This document shows, piece after piece, positions 11,034 to 22,735 of a stretch of DNA of 64,000 nt. This DNA comes from Ananas comosus. Taxonomy: Eukaryota > Streptophyta > Magnoliopsida > Poales > Bromeliaceae. The position numbers and the translations under genes are program-made. Within the stretch, counting starts at the first letter, position 1. Every line of letters begins with the position of its first letter. The stretch is taken from positions 9,260,907-9,324,906 of the forward strand of contig NC_033628.1 of the NCBI RefSeq assembly GCF_001540865.1, given 5' to 3'. The notes beneath the pieces were generated by a model. The model was not told where the DNA came from, made no database searches, and saw only the letters and a list, made by a program, of their open reading frames with translations.

Positions 11034-14000
11034 TTAGCAATCAATTTCTTTGTCGTGTGGCCATCCAAACGCTTCCAAGAATGCCAAAACTACACCATTT
11101 GACCAACCAAAGCCCGTCTGCCAAAAGAAGTAGATGAATGAAAAGACTTAGCCAAAAAGTTTCAGAGATCAATTGTGTTTCTTTGCAAACTCCATTGTGT
11201 TACCGTATAAGATGTAGTTTGTTTTCTAGACTATCTTGAAGTAAAGAATCACAAACTCCACTATGCTGCTGTGTAAGCTGTAGTTTGTTTTCCAGGTTAT
11301 CTTGAAGTAAAGAATCTGGTATCTAGTTAATTTTGTATAGGATGCCTATATAAAGAAGGAAGGCAACATATAGGAGAAATAAGGAAGGACCACCAAAAGA
11401 TGAATAAAAATGTCTGGACAATGTGTAATAAGGAATTAGCATAATCACATGATGAATTACTTTAGTTATATCGAACATAGTACAAGCGACATTCTGGCAA
11501 TGAGAGTGAAAGGGTTGTCATGCAAGGTTTAGAATTATGAAGAACTTCGGGGAATAATTGATGCAGGAAAGGTGAGAGACCTTTTTTCTCTATAAAAAAA
11601 GGAGTTTACAAACCTTATTGATAGTGCGCCCTAACTTTTATATTTCAAAGAGAGTGAAAATAACCAATTCACTGAAGAAACCTTACCTGAGGTTTGTATT
11701 CGCCACCACCTCCTGGTTTCCCACATTCCGTGACATCATACTTTTCATGCATTGCACCAGTTATCCTGTAAGCAGCATAGTTTGTTCTGATCCACCTTAT
11801 AGCAATATCCTCAGCCACAGACTTTGCTTCTTTTGAGCCTGAATATGCCAATCCCTCTACAATCAGATGTTGCAACGGTGCCCAACCATTCGGAAAGTCC
11901 CTGCTCATCAGAATTTATCAACACTATATAAAGCTTTTAGCCCAATAATATGCGCTTGAGTACATAACAGAATGTAACTTTAAGAAGGCTCTGTAAAGGT
12001 AGTAAAAAACAAGCCTTTCGCCATTTTGAAAAGGACCAAAAGATATGGTACGTGAATGCTTATTTGACTGCACTGAGATAACTATAACATTTTAAATGAC
12101 TAACCATTGTTGCCCAGTATTTGACAATGAAGTAGTGATTCCAACTTCTTGAATCAATCCTGATCTCTGAAGGCTTTCCAGAACTTCCTCAGCTGGCAGT
12201 AAGTGCAACAAGAGTTTTAGCTATCTAGTTTACTATATATGCTGGACAACTATGGGAGGAATGTCTTGGTAACTTGAAGAGGTAAGACCACTGATTGAAC
12301 CAATTGAGCAAACAACAACTTGTTTTGTCAATCAATTTCTTACTTTTGCATTGTTCCTAAAGTTTCTAAGTATTTTTCAGGCGTAGTCTTACAGAAGCAA
12401 GGAACTGCTAACTATCTCACATATGAGGCGCATTGTCCTGAATCCTGATTTTATAAATATAATAATAACTGGAGTTTGAGTTTGATGTTTCCTTTCACTT
12501 TCTTTGTTTAATTGAATTTCATCTTCCTTCACTCCAGCCATTACAAAAGTGGTCAATAATAACAGTAAATCAACAGAACAAAAGGTGAGATCCAAATTTC
12601 TGCAGATGGCTGTTAATTGCTGGTTACATTATATGTATTGTCTCTGTTTGTCAATCAGCTAGAAGAGCCACTGTAAAATTTATATGTGATCAAAGAATTT
12701 CAGTAAATTCAATACTGAGCTTCAAAGCATAACATGGGTGTTCAATGGTTGTGTAAAATGTCATATGATGCTTCTTGACGTAAAAGAAACATTTTGATGC
12801 AAAGACAAACAAACCTGAATCATATGCCTTAACCCATAAAGGGATGAAGTTAGATGCAAAAACATTGTGGTTATGATAGTCAGCTTGCCAATTGTAGACT
12901 TCCTGGAACCATGAGATATTTAAGTTACAAATAGCCACCCAAAAAACCAACTGTAGTAAGATTAAACATTTATATTTAATCCAGCACCTCACAGTTGTTC
13001 TTACTGATAAGCCAGTAGTCAAGCCACTGCTTCATGCTGGAGTTCCAGAAGATAGATCTGATAGCAGCTCGGCGTTCTTTTGATGCTTTCAAGAACTTTT
13101 CCGAGGTTGAGTTGTCTCCAACAAGTTTTGCAAAGACAGATATATCAAGCTCCATCTGTCACAGATAAGGACAAGAAGCACTTTCTGAATTTAAGAGTAT
13201 ATTGAAGTGCCACAAGATTTTCTTCTCTCTACACATCACCAATAAAGGAAAAAAGAAAATGTGCACTGAGAAGTCCTTGAATAGAAATAAACTTGTGATT
13301 TGTGAAATAGAAGCATTTTTGTTAAAATCAATTCTGACTTCTTCTCTCCTTGTAACCATTGAAGTTGCACATGCAAGATTGTTACTAAAAACATATCTCA
13401 CTAGAAGTGTACTAACCTAATCAAAAGTTTGCTTCAGAAAAATTTTAAGTTTGATGTCCACTAAGTTGACGAGCTGCTAAGAAATTTCAGAGATTGATGT
13501 TCAGAAATTAGCGTAGTTACTAATACAGTATTTTCATATCCTAATATCAATTTTTTTTATGGTTGGAACATTCAATGTCCAGAAGAAATGATGGTAGCCA
13601 TCATCAAAAATATGTAATGAATTGTTTTATTCACAATATTTCATGATTAACTTTTTTGGCATTCTTTTTACTTCGTGCAATATTTGGTACTTAAATGAAG
13701 AATTAGTTGAATGAAATGAAAGGCTAAATACATATTATAAGCCAATACACAGGTGCATACTTGACTTTACCTTGTATATGAATGTGTTTAGGTCAACAGG
13801 TATAATTGATGTTGTTGCTAACGTGGTCAGATCAGAAGAGTTGCTGCATCAAACAGGATAACAATTAGAAAAGTAATACAGGGCACACAAACATAACATT
13901 TATGTAAATGCCTAGTCGTCTTTGGCTCCACAGATAAGAAAAGGAGCATTACAATTGTCTGTACATCCTGTGTCACAGTGGAGAATGAGTTAAAAATATA

Positions 14001-17000
14001 GGAACATGGACACTGCTTGTTTACCTAATGAAAATTATTTTATGGGACAGCGGTTCAAAGTAAGGCTGCAATTCACAGATGCCACAAAAGGTAACATATT
14101 CAAAAACATCCGATCTTTATCAAAGTAATAGCTGCTGGACATGTCTGATTTTTGTATTAATGTTGATAATAATAAACATCTTACTACAAAACAAAAATAA
14201 ATTTTTGCATGTATATTCTAAGCCTCTAATGAGCATCTAATGAAGAGTGTGTTGAGACTGATAAAAATACAACCTCATCCAGCGAGAGCTGAAATCCCAC
14301 CCAGATTCAGCTCCTGAAGCAAGTTGGCGAAAAAAATTTTCCTTCTGAGAAGCAGTTGAAAGCTTCGAAGCCGATTGCTCGTCCTAAAGGAAAGGTCACA
14401 ACTCAAGATTTGGTCCTTTGTACAGGAATTTCTATATTAAAAATGTGAAAGTCCAACGGATACAGCTCAAATGAATAGAATCACATACAATTGTTGCACT
14501 TTCTGGCCTGGGTTTGTTCCACATGGCCTGGTACCGACAGAGTGAGTGCTCGTGTCCTTGAACATCCCGAATGGTCACTTTGTGAACATCTGAAGCGTAA
14601 AAGGTATAAAAGAAAAGGATAATAATGAAAAGGAGGAAAGAATAAAGCTTGAAGCAGCATGTACAATCATGTAGTGCACCAAGTAAGAAAACCTGAAACC
14701 CAGAAGCTATGTTCTTTCAGCAATGAAGGGAATGCTTTCTTCACAAATTCCAAATCTTGCGTTCTCATGTATATATCATATACCATTGAGCTAAGAAGCG
14801 GAGGTTGGCTGAAGAGAGATTTAACACTTTAAGACAAAGGATGCACTCTTTTGAGAAGAAAAAAAAAAAAACTATCTAATTTTTCTATTTACAGTTTACA
14901 TTTTTTCCTTTGCTGCCCATTTCGGTTCACTTCAATAAGTAAACATGAAATGAGGAATAATCAAGTAAATTAACTCGGTGTATCCAAGTAACATTGAATA
15001 TTGGAAAAGATAGGTGGAATCCGACTCCAGTATTACTTGAATAAAAGATATTCTTGGAGATCTGACAAGCATTGGCATCATTTGAGCGAAGATGGAAAAG
15101 GGTAACTGATCAAAAGTCCCTGACCTTTTCCTAGTAATACAACATTTAGAGAGTTTTCCTCAATGACACCTCATAATTATCCAGAAGGATGGTTGATTCA
15201 AAGTTGTTGATACTGGAAGAATAGTTACAAAAGGTACAAAGTAAAATTATGGCATCCTTAATGATAGTAATTGAAGAAATGCTACTGTAATTTTTTTATC
15301 ACAAATAGCCTGAGTCACCTGACTGATTAAAAGAAAAGAAAACACTAATACCTCCCTGTTAAGTTCATATAGCAAGCACGAAAGAGAAGAAGATTTGACC
15401 CCCACATATAACTACAATGAATTTATACCCCTGGAGAACACCGTGCTTGCCCCAGTCCAGCTGAAGAGAAAAAGTCAACACAACCTCTTGCGCTTGAAAA
15501 CTAAATTTAGCATAAGAAGCATGCGATTTCAGTTGACATGGCAGATCAACTTCAACTTTTCATACAAAACATTAACTTAACATGCAAACTATAAATATCA
15601 ATGGGCAAGAAAGGCTGGAATTACATTGTAGGGATTATTATAGCGTACTCATACGATTCTAGTATTGAACAATAACAGGCATATAAAAAGTAATAGCAGA
15701 TCATCACCTCCGATTGCTGTAGTAGGTCCTAGCACCATTCAGGACATGGCCATAAGTTTCAATAAGAGAAATCAAATTATTCACTATTCCCTTTGCAGTG
15801 TCATACATTTTGCTCACTAGCAACCCCCTACATAAAAAAGATATGATAATTAGAAAAAGACACCGAATCAGTACAATAATAATTAACAAGAATATGGAAC
15901 TAAATAGGAAAATTCCAGTCAACTAGACGGCTAGACAACCAACCATAACATCTTGATTGAGTTGGGTTTTGGTGGTAAATTGTATTAAATTCAAGATGTG
16001 GTTACACAATAGATCATTTTCTTATATAAGACCTTTGAACAATCAAATTACAAAATCAAGTTTATTTGTAATTCTATCTTAGTTAAACTAGGTATAGCTC
16101 AACCCAAGAATGTAACAATTATGACTTTTTGGCAATTGTTTATTCAAAAAAGAGAGATAAAGAAATAAACTTCTTTATTTGTCTTGAACACAATCAATTC
16201 CCATCAACCTACAAGGACTTAAGGACAATAATCTTTATGACAGGGAGTAAACAAATGGATTGATTACACTTTAGTACACTGTACATTAGGACTTACTTAC
16301 ATTGACTACAGTGTACACTTTTTCTTTATTTTTCGAAAACACCATTGAACTATCGTTTTCTCATCAACTGCTATCAATAAACCTGTTGTTTTTAGATGGG
16401 AACTGGCAGCTTCATTAGAAAGCATAGCTTGGAAGCAGTAGACAGCATGTATTCGCGCATTTCGACAGGAAAAAAAAACAAAACATACCTATATATGGCA
16501 AGAAAAGTAGTTGAAAGCAATCTAAGATAATTTTAGAATGATCTATTCATTTGGGCAGAATAGACCAATTGCATGCTCTCAGTTATCTCATTTAATGAGT
16601 CTTAACAGAGCTGTTAATTTCCATCTAAAACATTAAATTTGTTATCAGTAGTGTAGAAATTGGCACGTCTAACAAATAAAAATAAGTTAAAAACATACAG
16701 AACTTACCTGAACTATGAACCATTTTGAATCGACTACTCAATCTTTCAAAATTTTGATTCTACTATCCAACTTTTCAATTTATTTGATTTGAGTCGATCA
16801 ACGATACTTTCACTTAAATTAAGTTGTGAGAATTGCCTAAAATATACGAATTAAACTCGTAAAGATAAATGATACATTCAAATTTTGAAGCCAAAATACC
16901 GTTGAACGGACTCAAATCAAACAAATTGAAAGAATACATAGTAAAATTAACATTTTGAAAGGTTGAATAGTCGAATCTAAATGATCTATAATTCCATATT

Positions 17001-17661
17001 TCTGCCTTGAGAAAAAAAAATTTCTAAATTACAGAACAGTATAGTGTAATTGAGTTGAATCCAATTCAAGAACAACTAACCTCACAATCCAGTAAGAGTC
17101 CCAATAATAAACCTCTCGGAATCTCGACCCCGGGACGATCACCGGGCTGGGCAGCGGCAGCAGCGTGTGCCGCTCCGGCCGCTCCCTCACCTCGTCCGCC
17201 ACCCTTCTCGATAGATCCTTCCACAGTGAGTGCACCTCCAGGGCCCAAGACCTAACCCTAGGGTTCTCCACATTGGGCAAGAAACCCTCAGGCTCCGGCA
17301 CAAAATCCACCGGCTCCACATACGCCAAATCCGATCCCGCCTCGTCAAAGTACTCGTCCAAGAACATCCCAAGAACAGGGGCCAGGATCGCGCCTTCGGG
17401 GGATCGGGGGAGCCTCGCGAACGCGGATTCGGCGGCGGAGAGGTCGGTTTTGAGGGGGAGGTCGACGTAGAGCTTGGGATCGAAGTTTTTGGGGCCCAGC
17501 GTGGCTAGGGCTTCGGATTGTAGGCGTACGAGGAAGGAGATGAGGGGGTCGGATGAGGCCATTGAAGGGGAGGATGAGGAGGAGAGGAGGAGAAGGAAGA
17601 GGAGGAAGAAGAAGATGAAGGAGAGGGGATTAGGGTTTTGGGGGTCATGATTCGGCGCCAT
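11034..17661 (-). CDS. TRE1: Trehalase (GH37), 11 exons, complete
   Basis: Hydrolyses trehalose to two glucoses. Plant trehalases are usually anchored in the plasma membrane with the enzyme outside. Exons on the minus strand, high to low: 17661-17081, 15827-15708, 14808-14693, 14589-14489, 14383-14274, 13843-13771, 13155-12988, 12902-12815, 12192-12105, 11900-11687, 11117-11034. All introns are GT..AG and all phases fit, giving 1743 bp and 580 residues, normal for the family. Residues 13-26 are a hydrophobic anchor. Signature 1, PGSRFREVYYWDSY, is at 177-190. SGWDFSSRW holds the expected catalytic Asp336. Signature 2, QWDFPNGWAP, is at 481-490 and its Trp codon is split by an intron. EKYD holds the expected catalytic Glu534, followed by GGGGEY. 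The ATG at 17661 was chosen because it sits just before the anchor; an in-frame ATG 141 bp upstream would add a 47-residue low-complexity leader. The exon 7 donor was placed at 12988; a stronger-looking GTAAGA upstream breaks the frame. Exon borders rest on comparison with the remembered family pattern, not on transcripts. Confidence 0.95.
16705..16995. mobile_element. Foldback MITE inside trehalase intron 1
   Basis: The left arm (GAACCATTTTGAATCGACTA, GATTTGAGTC) is mirrored by the right arm (GACTCAAATCAAACAAATTG, TTGAATAGTCGAATCTAAAT). About 290 bp and non-coding, it lies near the 5' end of the 1.25 kb first intron, 86 bp from the donor site. The splice sites are untouched. Related to 7411-7725. 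Confidence 0.7.
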
Positions 17662-17884
17662 CGGTTTGAGCCATAAGTTTCCGGTGCTATTTACTAATAA
17701 TAAAAAGTTCGACGAGGAAGACGATGACCGTTGGAATCGCAGGCGGGAAACGACCCTTAGCTTGTTGGGTTCTAGTTCTTGGAACAGCCTCCTTGTTTCC
17801 ACATTGATTATTCTTTTATTTATTTATTTTTTTTGCTCCGTCGAAAACAACAAAGCGGTAAGGAGCGTATACATAGAAGTAAGA

Positions 17885-18223
17885 ATTTAAGTGTTCATCG
17901 ATACGAATAATATCTACCGTATCATATCGTGTCAATAAAATATCGACACCATATAGATTTCGTACCTATGATATAACTTAAAATCTTTTATTTTTTAAAT
18001 TAGTAAATAATTTTTTTATAAAATTTAAAAGATTTAATAAAAATACATAACAAACGGTTAGAATATTTTATTGCTAAAAAAATAAATATTTCATGACATT
18101 ATGTATCGGCACACACGAAATTTTTATGACTGACACGCATCGACACGGCCTGGCACGTATTGTGCCGTACTGTGTCGATAAGTTTCCGGCACTATCTTGT
18201 GCCACGATACTTAAATCCTTGCA
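17885..18223. mobile_element. MITE upstream of trehalase
   Basis: The left edge GAATTTAAGTGTTCATCGAT is mirrored at the right by CACGATACTTAAATCCTT, and inner words (CGTATCATATCGTGTC, GACACGCATCGACACGG) are also complementary. The same family occurs at 51745-52100. It begins about 225 bp upstream of the trehalase ATG, so it may lie in the promoter. Non-coding. Confidence 0.6.
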
Positions 18224-18970
18224 CAGAAAGACCTCGATGCACATTAAAATATACTTGAAAGATCCAAACAATATCCAAGAAAGGAATTGCCGTCCATCCC
18301 TCTTTCTCCTTGGCAAGCCTGCTATTCCTCTAATTCTGCTCTCAGTTTTCACTACATTGTGTTTCTGAAAGCACTGTTGGTACTTTCAATTTTTTAATTC
18401 TTAAATTAATTTTTTAATTATTTTTAGTTTTAAATTTAATATTGTTTTTATGGAAGATCACTAAACTCCAGAAGGGAACCAAAAAATCGAAAACACCAAT
18501 TTCTTTATACCTTCGGAAGCTCAGTAGTTCTACGCTTGTAGGATTTGTATTATGGCACGTAGAAATTCTCTTTATAAATGTCCATATTTTGTTCTCTTTT
18601 AAAAATTAAAATTATAACACTTAATAATGCATAATTATTACTTTGGCAACATTATTACATCCATTATAACACAGAAATGAGTAAGAAAGAAAACTAATTA
18701 GCAAAAAATAGTAGAAGATTTTTTTCATAAATTTATCCTCTTTGTAGAATATAATAAATATCTCAGTAAATTATTCAGTTGCACTATATAACTTATCTAT
18801 ATCTCGCTTGCATCATATAATTTATTTATGAAATAATAACAAAACAGAAAAGATGCTGGGATAAATGCTATAACTTTAAATTTTTAAAAATTATAACTTA
18901 AAATTTTAAAAGAGCAAACAGAAACTTCTAAAAGATGAAGAAATAAAATGCCAAACTGAATATTATATAG

Positions 18971-18973
<3 letters not shown>

Positions 18974-19007
<34 letters not shown>
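18974..19007. repeat. Poly-T tract
   Basis: 34 consecutive T. The inverted partner copy has a poly-A at the same relative place (46980-47000). Confidence 0.95.
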
Positions 19008-19009
<2 letters not shown>

Positions 19010-19647
19010 CACTACATAAAGAAGCATCGTCATACACGCCAAAGTGACTCCAAGTCAAAATTTTAAAATATTCTTGTGATAAATTAATTATTAATTTTAG
19101 CCGTGCCTTCCAAGAACTCAAATATCTATAGGAAGCAATATTTTGTATGTTTTACGTATAAGAAGGGAGCACGTTTTCTATATTTTCGTTAAGTACGAAA
19201 ATTTTTGTATTTATAAGTTATTTTCAATAAGAAATTCGAATTGACCATCGACTTCGTTAGATATGATTTACACAATTAGAACTATTTAAAAATTAAATTT
19301 TATAATTTTTTAACATCATTTACCAAATAATCAAAAGATCTAAAAAATAATTATTTTAATAACCGAAATGGCACCTTTGTAAGTTCAATTATATAAAACA
19401 ATTCAAATTATATAAAACTTTAATAGACAATTCTATCAAACATCAAGAATAAGATAATACTTTCGATTTGCAATTTAAATTTTTTTTATTATTTTTTTAT
19501 AATTTTTTATTTCAGCCGTTTATTTCGATAACTATTCACTCACTAATTTTTAAATAATTTTAATAGGATAATTAATATCTTTAATAAAACTGAATCCGTC
19601 AAATTAATATATTTTATTATAAAATAATTTATAATAGGAAGATATCT

Positions 19648-20021
19648 GTACTCTGAGGTGGGCTCGGAGGCGCAGAGGTTAGCTCTTATAAAAAGAGGTG
19701 ATCATCGCGAGGTGCTTCCCAATGCTACCCGGGCTCTTGAACGTGTCGCTTCTTTGACCAATGCCTGGAACGGAGCCCTTTGACCCTTGCTTGTCCCTTC
19801 TTCCATGCTCGGTCCCCACTTCTTCCTTTTCGTTATCCACCCCGCTTTTCTTGTTTACTTTGTCTAATCGGCACGTGTAGAGTTATTTATTTTGGGTTTT
19901 CTTTCTTGTATTTTTTCGGTTCTTTCAAGAGGCCCTATCTGTCTCCATCATGTACGTTTAGTTCATTTCGCTTAATGAATGAAGCAGCTAGCTTGCTACC
20001 TATTTCTAAAAAAAAAAAAAA
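19648..20021 (+). mobile_element. 5'-truncated LINE 3' end with poly-A
   Basis: An open frame enters from the left and stops at TGA 19781-19783, with the last residues reading ERVASLTNAWNGAL. It is followed by about 230 bp and then GCTTAATGAATGAAGCAGCT, TTGCTACCTATTTCT and a poly-A run. This is the layout expected of a 5'-truncated LINE: the end of an ORF, a 3' UTR and a tail. Copy B of the surrounding repeat has different, shorter sequence here, so this is probably an insertion. A clean target duplication was not found. Confidence 0.55.
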
Positions 20022-20370
20022 TTTATTTGAAAATTCTAGACTTCTGCGGAAAAAAATTATTATATACTCTTCTTCTCCGTGTGAACTTCATTTGTTCAGT
20101 CCTTTTCTCCTCGTGAACTGCTGCAACTTTGCTTTTCAAAAGTCAACATTCTGTGGTAAGATGTTAAAAGGCTTTTGGCGCACGCAGAAATAGCCTTATT
20201 TTAAAATAACCGCGTGTAACTTCACATCCTAAACAAATGTGTAAATTTTACATCTTAAACTTTATGCAGCTAGAATTTGTCTATTAGCATTGCTAATTTT
20301 TTCATACTAAAATTTTTTTAAAAAAATTATATTTTGAAATTTAAAAGTGTAAAATGTATACGTATGTAAG

Positions 20371-20625
20371 GAGTTAGGCTATAATACTATTGATTGCAAA
20401 AGACTATTTTTGTTATCAAATTTTTAGCCTTTGAATTAATTCTTTTCATCATTTTTAACCATCAGATTAAATATTATAATCAAATGGTGAGGATCACTCA
20501 ACTCTAGAGGGACTACTCAACCCTGCAGCACTAATATCATCCTAACCCTACAATTTTTCATCCAATGATTAAGAATTTGATAACAAAAAAAACTTTTGTT
20601 ATCAATAGTATTCCAGCCCAACTCC
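20371..20625. mobile_element. Foldback MITE, short family
   Basis: Starts GAGTTAGGCTATAATACTAT and ends CAATAGTATTCCAGCCCAAC, which are complementary ends. The interior holds family words in order: ACTCAACCCTGCAGC, ATCATCCTAACCCTACA. About 255 bp and non-coding. It sits directly at the end of repeat copy A. Confidence 0.75.
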
Positions 20626-20638
20626 CTTTAATGCCTAA

Positions 20639-21251
20639 GCTCTGATACCAAACAGGAGAGGGGCTAGGCTAGGTTTTTTAGGCTTGGCTAGTTCCAAGTT
20701 TAGGGTTTAGGGTTTAGGGTTTAGAAGAAGAATTTAGAAGACAGTGCAGAAGGTTTTTTAAACACAAACTACAAGTCTTTTTATAAGAAACCCTATGAGA
20801 ATTTGTAAGAAAAACCCTAGGATTTATAGAGAAAACCCTAGTCTTTTTTAGAAAAAAATCCTAAAGATATGTAGGAAAAAACAAACCTCTGAAAGAAGCA
20901 ACAAACCCTAATGGGTCAGATTATGTAATATATTGAAAATTAAGTCTTAGGAAATACCGGTTAGAAAAAGTGAAGGTAAGAAAGAGAAAGTTGAAATTTT
21001 AACAATTTTTTGGGTATTTTTTGAGAATTTTTCTGATGCGGTGAGAAAAAGCTAATTAGCGTAGGATACTATGCACGATTAGTACGTACGTATATAAAGT
21101 TACTATGCAAAAATACTATGCAAGTTACTATGCAAAAATACTATGCAGGCACTATTCACGCAAGATTCATGCGGAGGTACTATTTAGGTTTACTATGCAA
21201 ATAGTGAAAGTCGAACAGAAAAATGCACAGAGGGGAAACTATATGTCGGTC
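20639..21251 (-). mobile_element. LTR-like block with Met-tRNA primer-binding motif
   Basis: GCTCTGATACCA at 20639-20650 is the reverse complement of TGGTATCAGAGC, the initiator-Met tRNA primer-binding site used by many Ty1-copia elements and caulimovirids. On the minus strand the sequence before it (20651-21251) would then be the LTR or intergenic leader. That block contains three TTTAGGG units, repeated AAACCCTA words and a small tandem TACTATGCAAAA array, and it ends at an N. No protein domain is left beyond the motif, where a MITE lies. Confidence 0.45.
20699..20724 (+). repeat. Short interstitial telomere-like repeat
   Basis: Slightly more than three units of TTTAGGG, the plant telomere repeat. 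It is too short to imply a telomere fusion and lies within LTR-like sequence. Confidence 0.8.
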
Positions 21252-21252
21252 N

Positions 21253-21867
21253 AAGAGTATAGATCTTATTTTAAATAGTTTAAAGAATTTTCTAATCAAA
21301 TTAAATTGATTTAGATATCATTATGCCGTTAAATGAGAAAAAACCACATGTCAACCATTAAAATTACAAAGTTTTAAAACCCTTTGATCATTAGGCCAAT
21401 AATATTGAAAAGATTTTAAATTTGGTTTTAAATACTTTAAGTGGTATAAAATAAATCGATAGCAACGGAGCTCCATGAATTGAGCTCCTATGCTTTTAAA
21501 AGTATGGTGCCCGTAGGTTTTCTGTCTTTAGATTAAGGGATATACGGTTAGGATGATAGCAGTTTTCTAGGATTGATTCGTTGGTTGCATGGTTGAATAG
21601 TATGATCTAATATTAGAAATGGTCAAAAGAGTATATCTAATATCGAAATACTTTTTTTTTTGAGAGAGAGATGGGTATAGCACGCTACCCGCTTCATTTA
21701 TTTCATTTAGAAATAAACTTAGCTAGAAATGTGAATCAACTAGGATTCGAACTTGGGTCTCGGATACCAACCACCAAGCCCTTTGCCACTTGCTTTAGGG
21801 ACGGTCGGTCTAATGTCGAAATACTTACAAGCACTAAGTGCTTTATGCTTTTAAAAGCACCGTAGCT

Positions 21868-21870
<3 letters not shown>
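21253..21870. mobile_element. MITE remnants of long and short family, split by a SINE
   Basis: From the N at 21252 to about 21475 the sequence is the interior-to-right part of a long-family MITE (AAGAGTATAGATC, TTAAATGAGAAAA). From about 21480 to 21870 it is a short-family-like element with the tip GCTTTTAAAAG at both sides, interrupted by the SINE at 21653-21808. Both are incomplete. Confidence 0.55.
21653..21808 (-). mobile_element. tRNA-derived SINE with 17-bp target duplication
   Basis: Read on the minus strand: a tRNA-like head with A-box-like AGCAAGTGGC and B-box-like AGTTCGAATCC, then AGCTAAGTTTATTTCTAAAT, GCTACCC and a poly-A tail. The flanks TCTAATATCGAAATACT (21636-21652) and TCTAATGTCGAAATACT (21809-21825) are the target duplication with one change. 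Same family as 31600, 60647 and 61126. Confidence 0.9.

Positions 21871-21949
<79 letters not shown>
21871..21949. repeat. Palindromic (CT)n-TATATATA-(GA)n tract
   Basis: About 35 bp of CT, then TATATATA, then about 36 bp of GA, forming a perfect inverted microsatellite that can fold on itself. It lies between two MITE tips, so it could have arisen as their joined flanks. Confidence 0.9.
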
Positions 21950-21950
<1 letters not shown>

Positions 21951-22160
21951 AGGCTGGAATACTATTGATAGCAAAAGATTCTTTTTACTATCAAGTTTTT
22001 AACCATTGAATGAGAAATTGTAGGGTTAAGATGATATTAGTCCCATAGGGTTGAGTGGTCCTCTTAGGGTTGAGTGGTCCCCACTGGGTTATACTAATGG
22101 TTAGAAATGATGAAAGGAATTGATCCAAAGGTTAAAAACTTGATAGCACAAACATAGTGA
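21949..22160. mobile_element. Foldback MITE, short family, right end missing
   Basis: Starts GCTAGGCTGGAATACTATTG. The interior has GTAGGGTTAAGATGATATTA and GGTTGAGTGGTCC. The sequence reaches AAACTTGATAGCACAAA and then changes to hAT-like DNA without the second tip. Confidence 0.65.
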
Positions 22161-22734
22161 GTTAATTCGCGAATAATTCGCGAATTATTCGCGAATTTTT
22201 GAAATTCCGAATTTTACAGCCGTTTACGCATTTTTTCCAAAAATTCGGAATAATTCGCGTTTTTTCGGGCAAAAAGAACTATTCGCGAATTAAACGGAAT
22301 TCGCGAATAATTCGGCCCAAAAATACGGCCCGGTTGCTGCGAGCCGCATCGGGCGGGCCTCGCGGGTGGCCCAAACGGAAAAAAAAAACAACTTTCTGAA
22401 TCGCCTGTTGCCCAAAAAAAAAAAAAAAGAAAACCCTTTTTGAATCGCCCCCTCCCACGCACGAGTCCCACACCCACTCCCACCCCCACCGCTCCCAAAA
22501 AAAGGGTTTGCCCTAACTTCTCACCCCTGCGGCGGTGCGGCGTGCGGCCCTGCCACCGACCCTATGGCGGTCGCGGTCCCTTCCCCTCCCCCTCTTCCCT
22601 TCCGGCCGCTCGCCGAACGCCATTGGAAGCCCTCGTCTTCAGAAATTGAAGATCGAAGATCGGGTTCTTCACTCTTCAGAAATCGAAACCCTCCTCGTCG
22701 CCTCTTCCGCTTCCGCTTCTGCTATCCAACAATA
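22160..22734 (+). mobile_element. hAT-like transposon end, truncated at N
   Basis: Contains repeated GCGAATAATTCGCGAATTAT motifs, a TTCGCG-rich sub-terminal region often seen in plant hAT elements. Then come GC-rich and CT-rich leader-like DNA and a short open frame that stops at the N (22735). No transposase domain is visible before the break. The hAT assignment is inferred from motif style only. Confidence 0.4.
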
Positions 22735-22735
22735 N

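Larger units (their letters stand above)
18770..20368 (+). repeat. Dispersed repeat, copy A (inverted partner at 45920-47210)
   Basis: The sequence is recognisably the reverse complement of 45920-47210. Shared marks in order are TATATAACTTATCTATATCTC, GCCAAACTGAATATTATATA, a long poly-T, TAGCACTA, CACGCCAAAGTGACTCCAAG, and at the far end GTGAACTGCTGCAACTTTGC and GCTAATAGACAAATTC read in inverse. The middle (about 19195-19640) resembles the long MITE family interior. Copy A also carries an extra LINE-like insert (19648-20021). Origin unknown; it is probably a composite transposon. Confidence 0.75.

Noticed and set aside
12985..13004. GTAAGA splice donor in trehalase exon 7
   Set aside because: It looks strong but breaks the reading frame with the next exon; the GAG|GTGCTG donor at 12988 keeps frame and expected spacing.
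17662..17802. 47-residue N-terminal extension of trehalase from the upstream ATG
   Set aside because: Low-complexity Ser-rich leader placed before a hydrophobic anchor; the ATG at 17661 gives the normal family start. Not excluded without transcripts.
20699..20724. Telomere fusion site
   Set aside because: Only three TTTAGGG units, within LTR-like sequence.
21660..21810. Possible tRNA gene from the B-box-like GTTCGAATCC
   Set aside because: The tRNA-like part continues into a fixed SINE body with poly-A and target duplications; no cloverleaf is evident.
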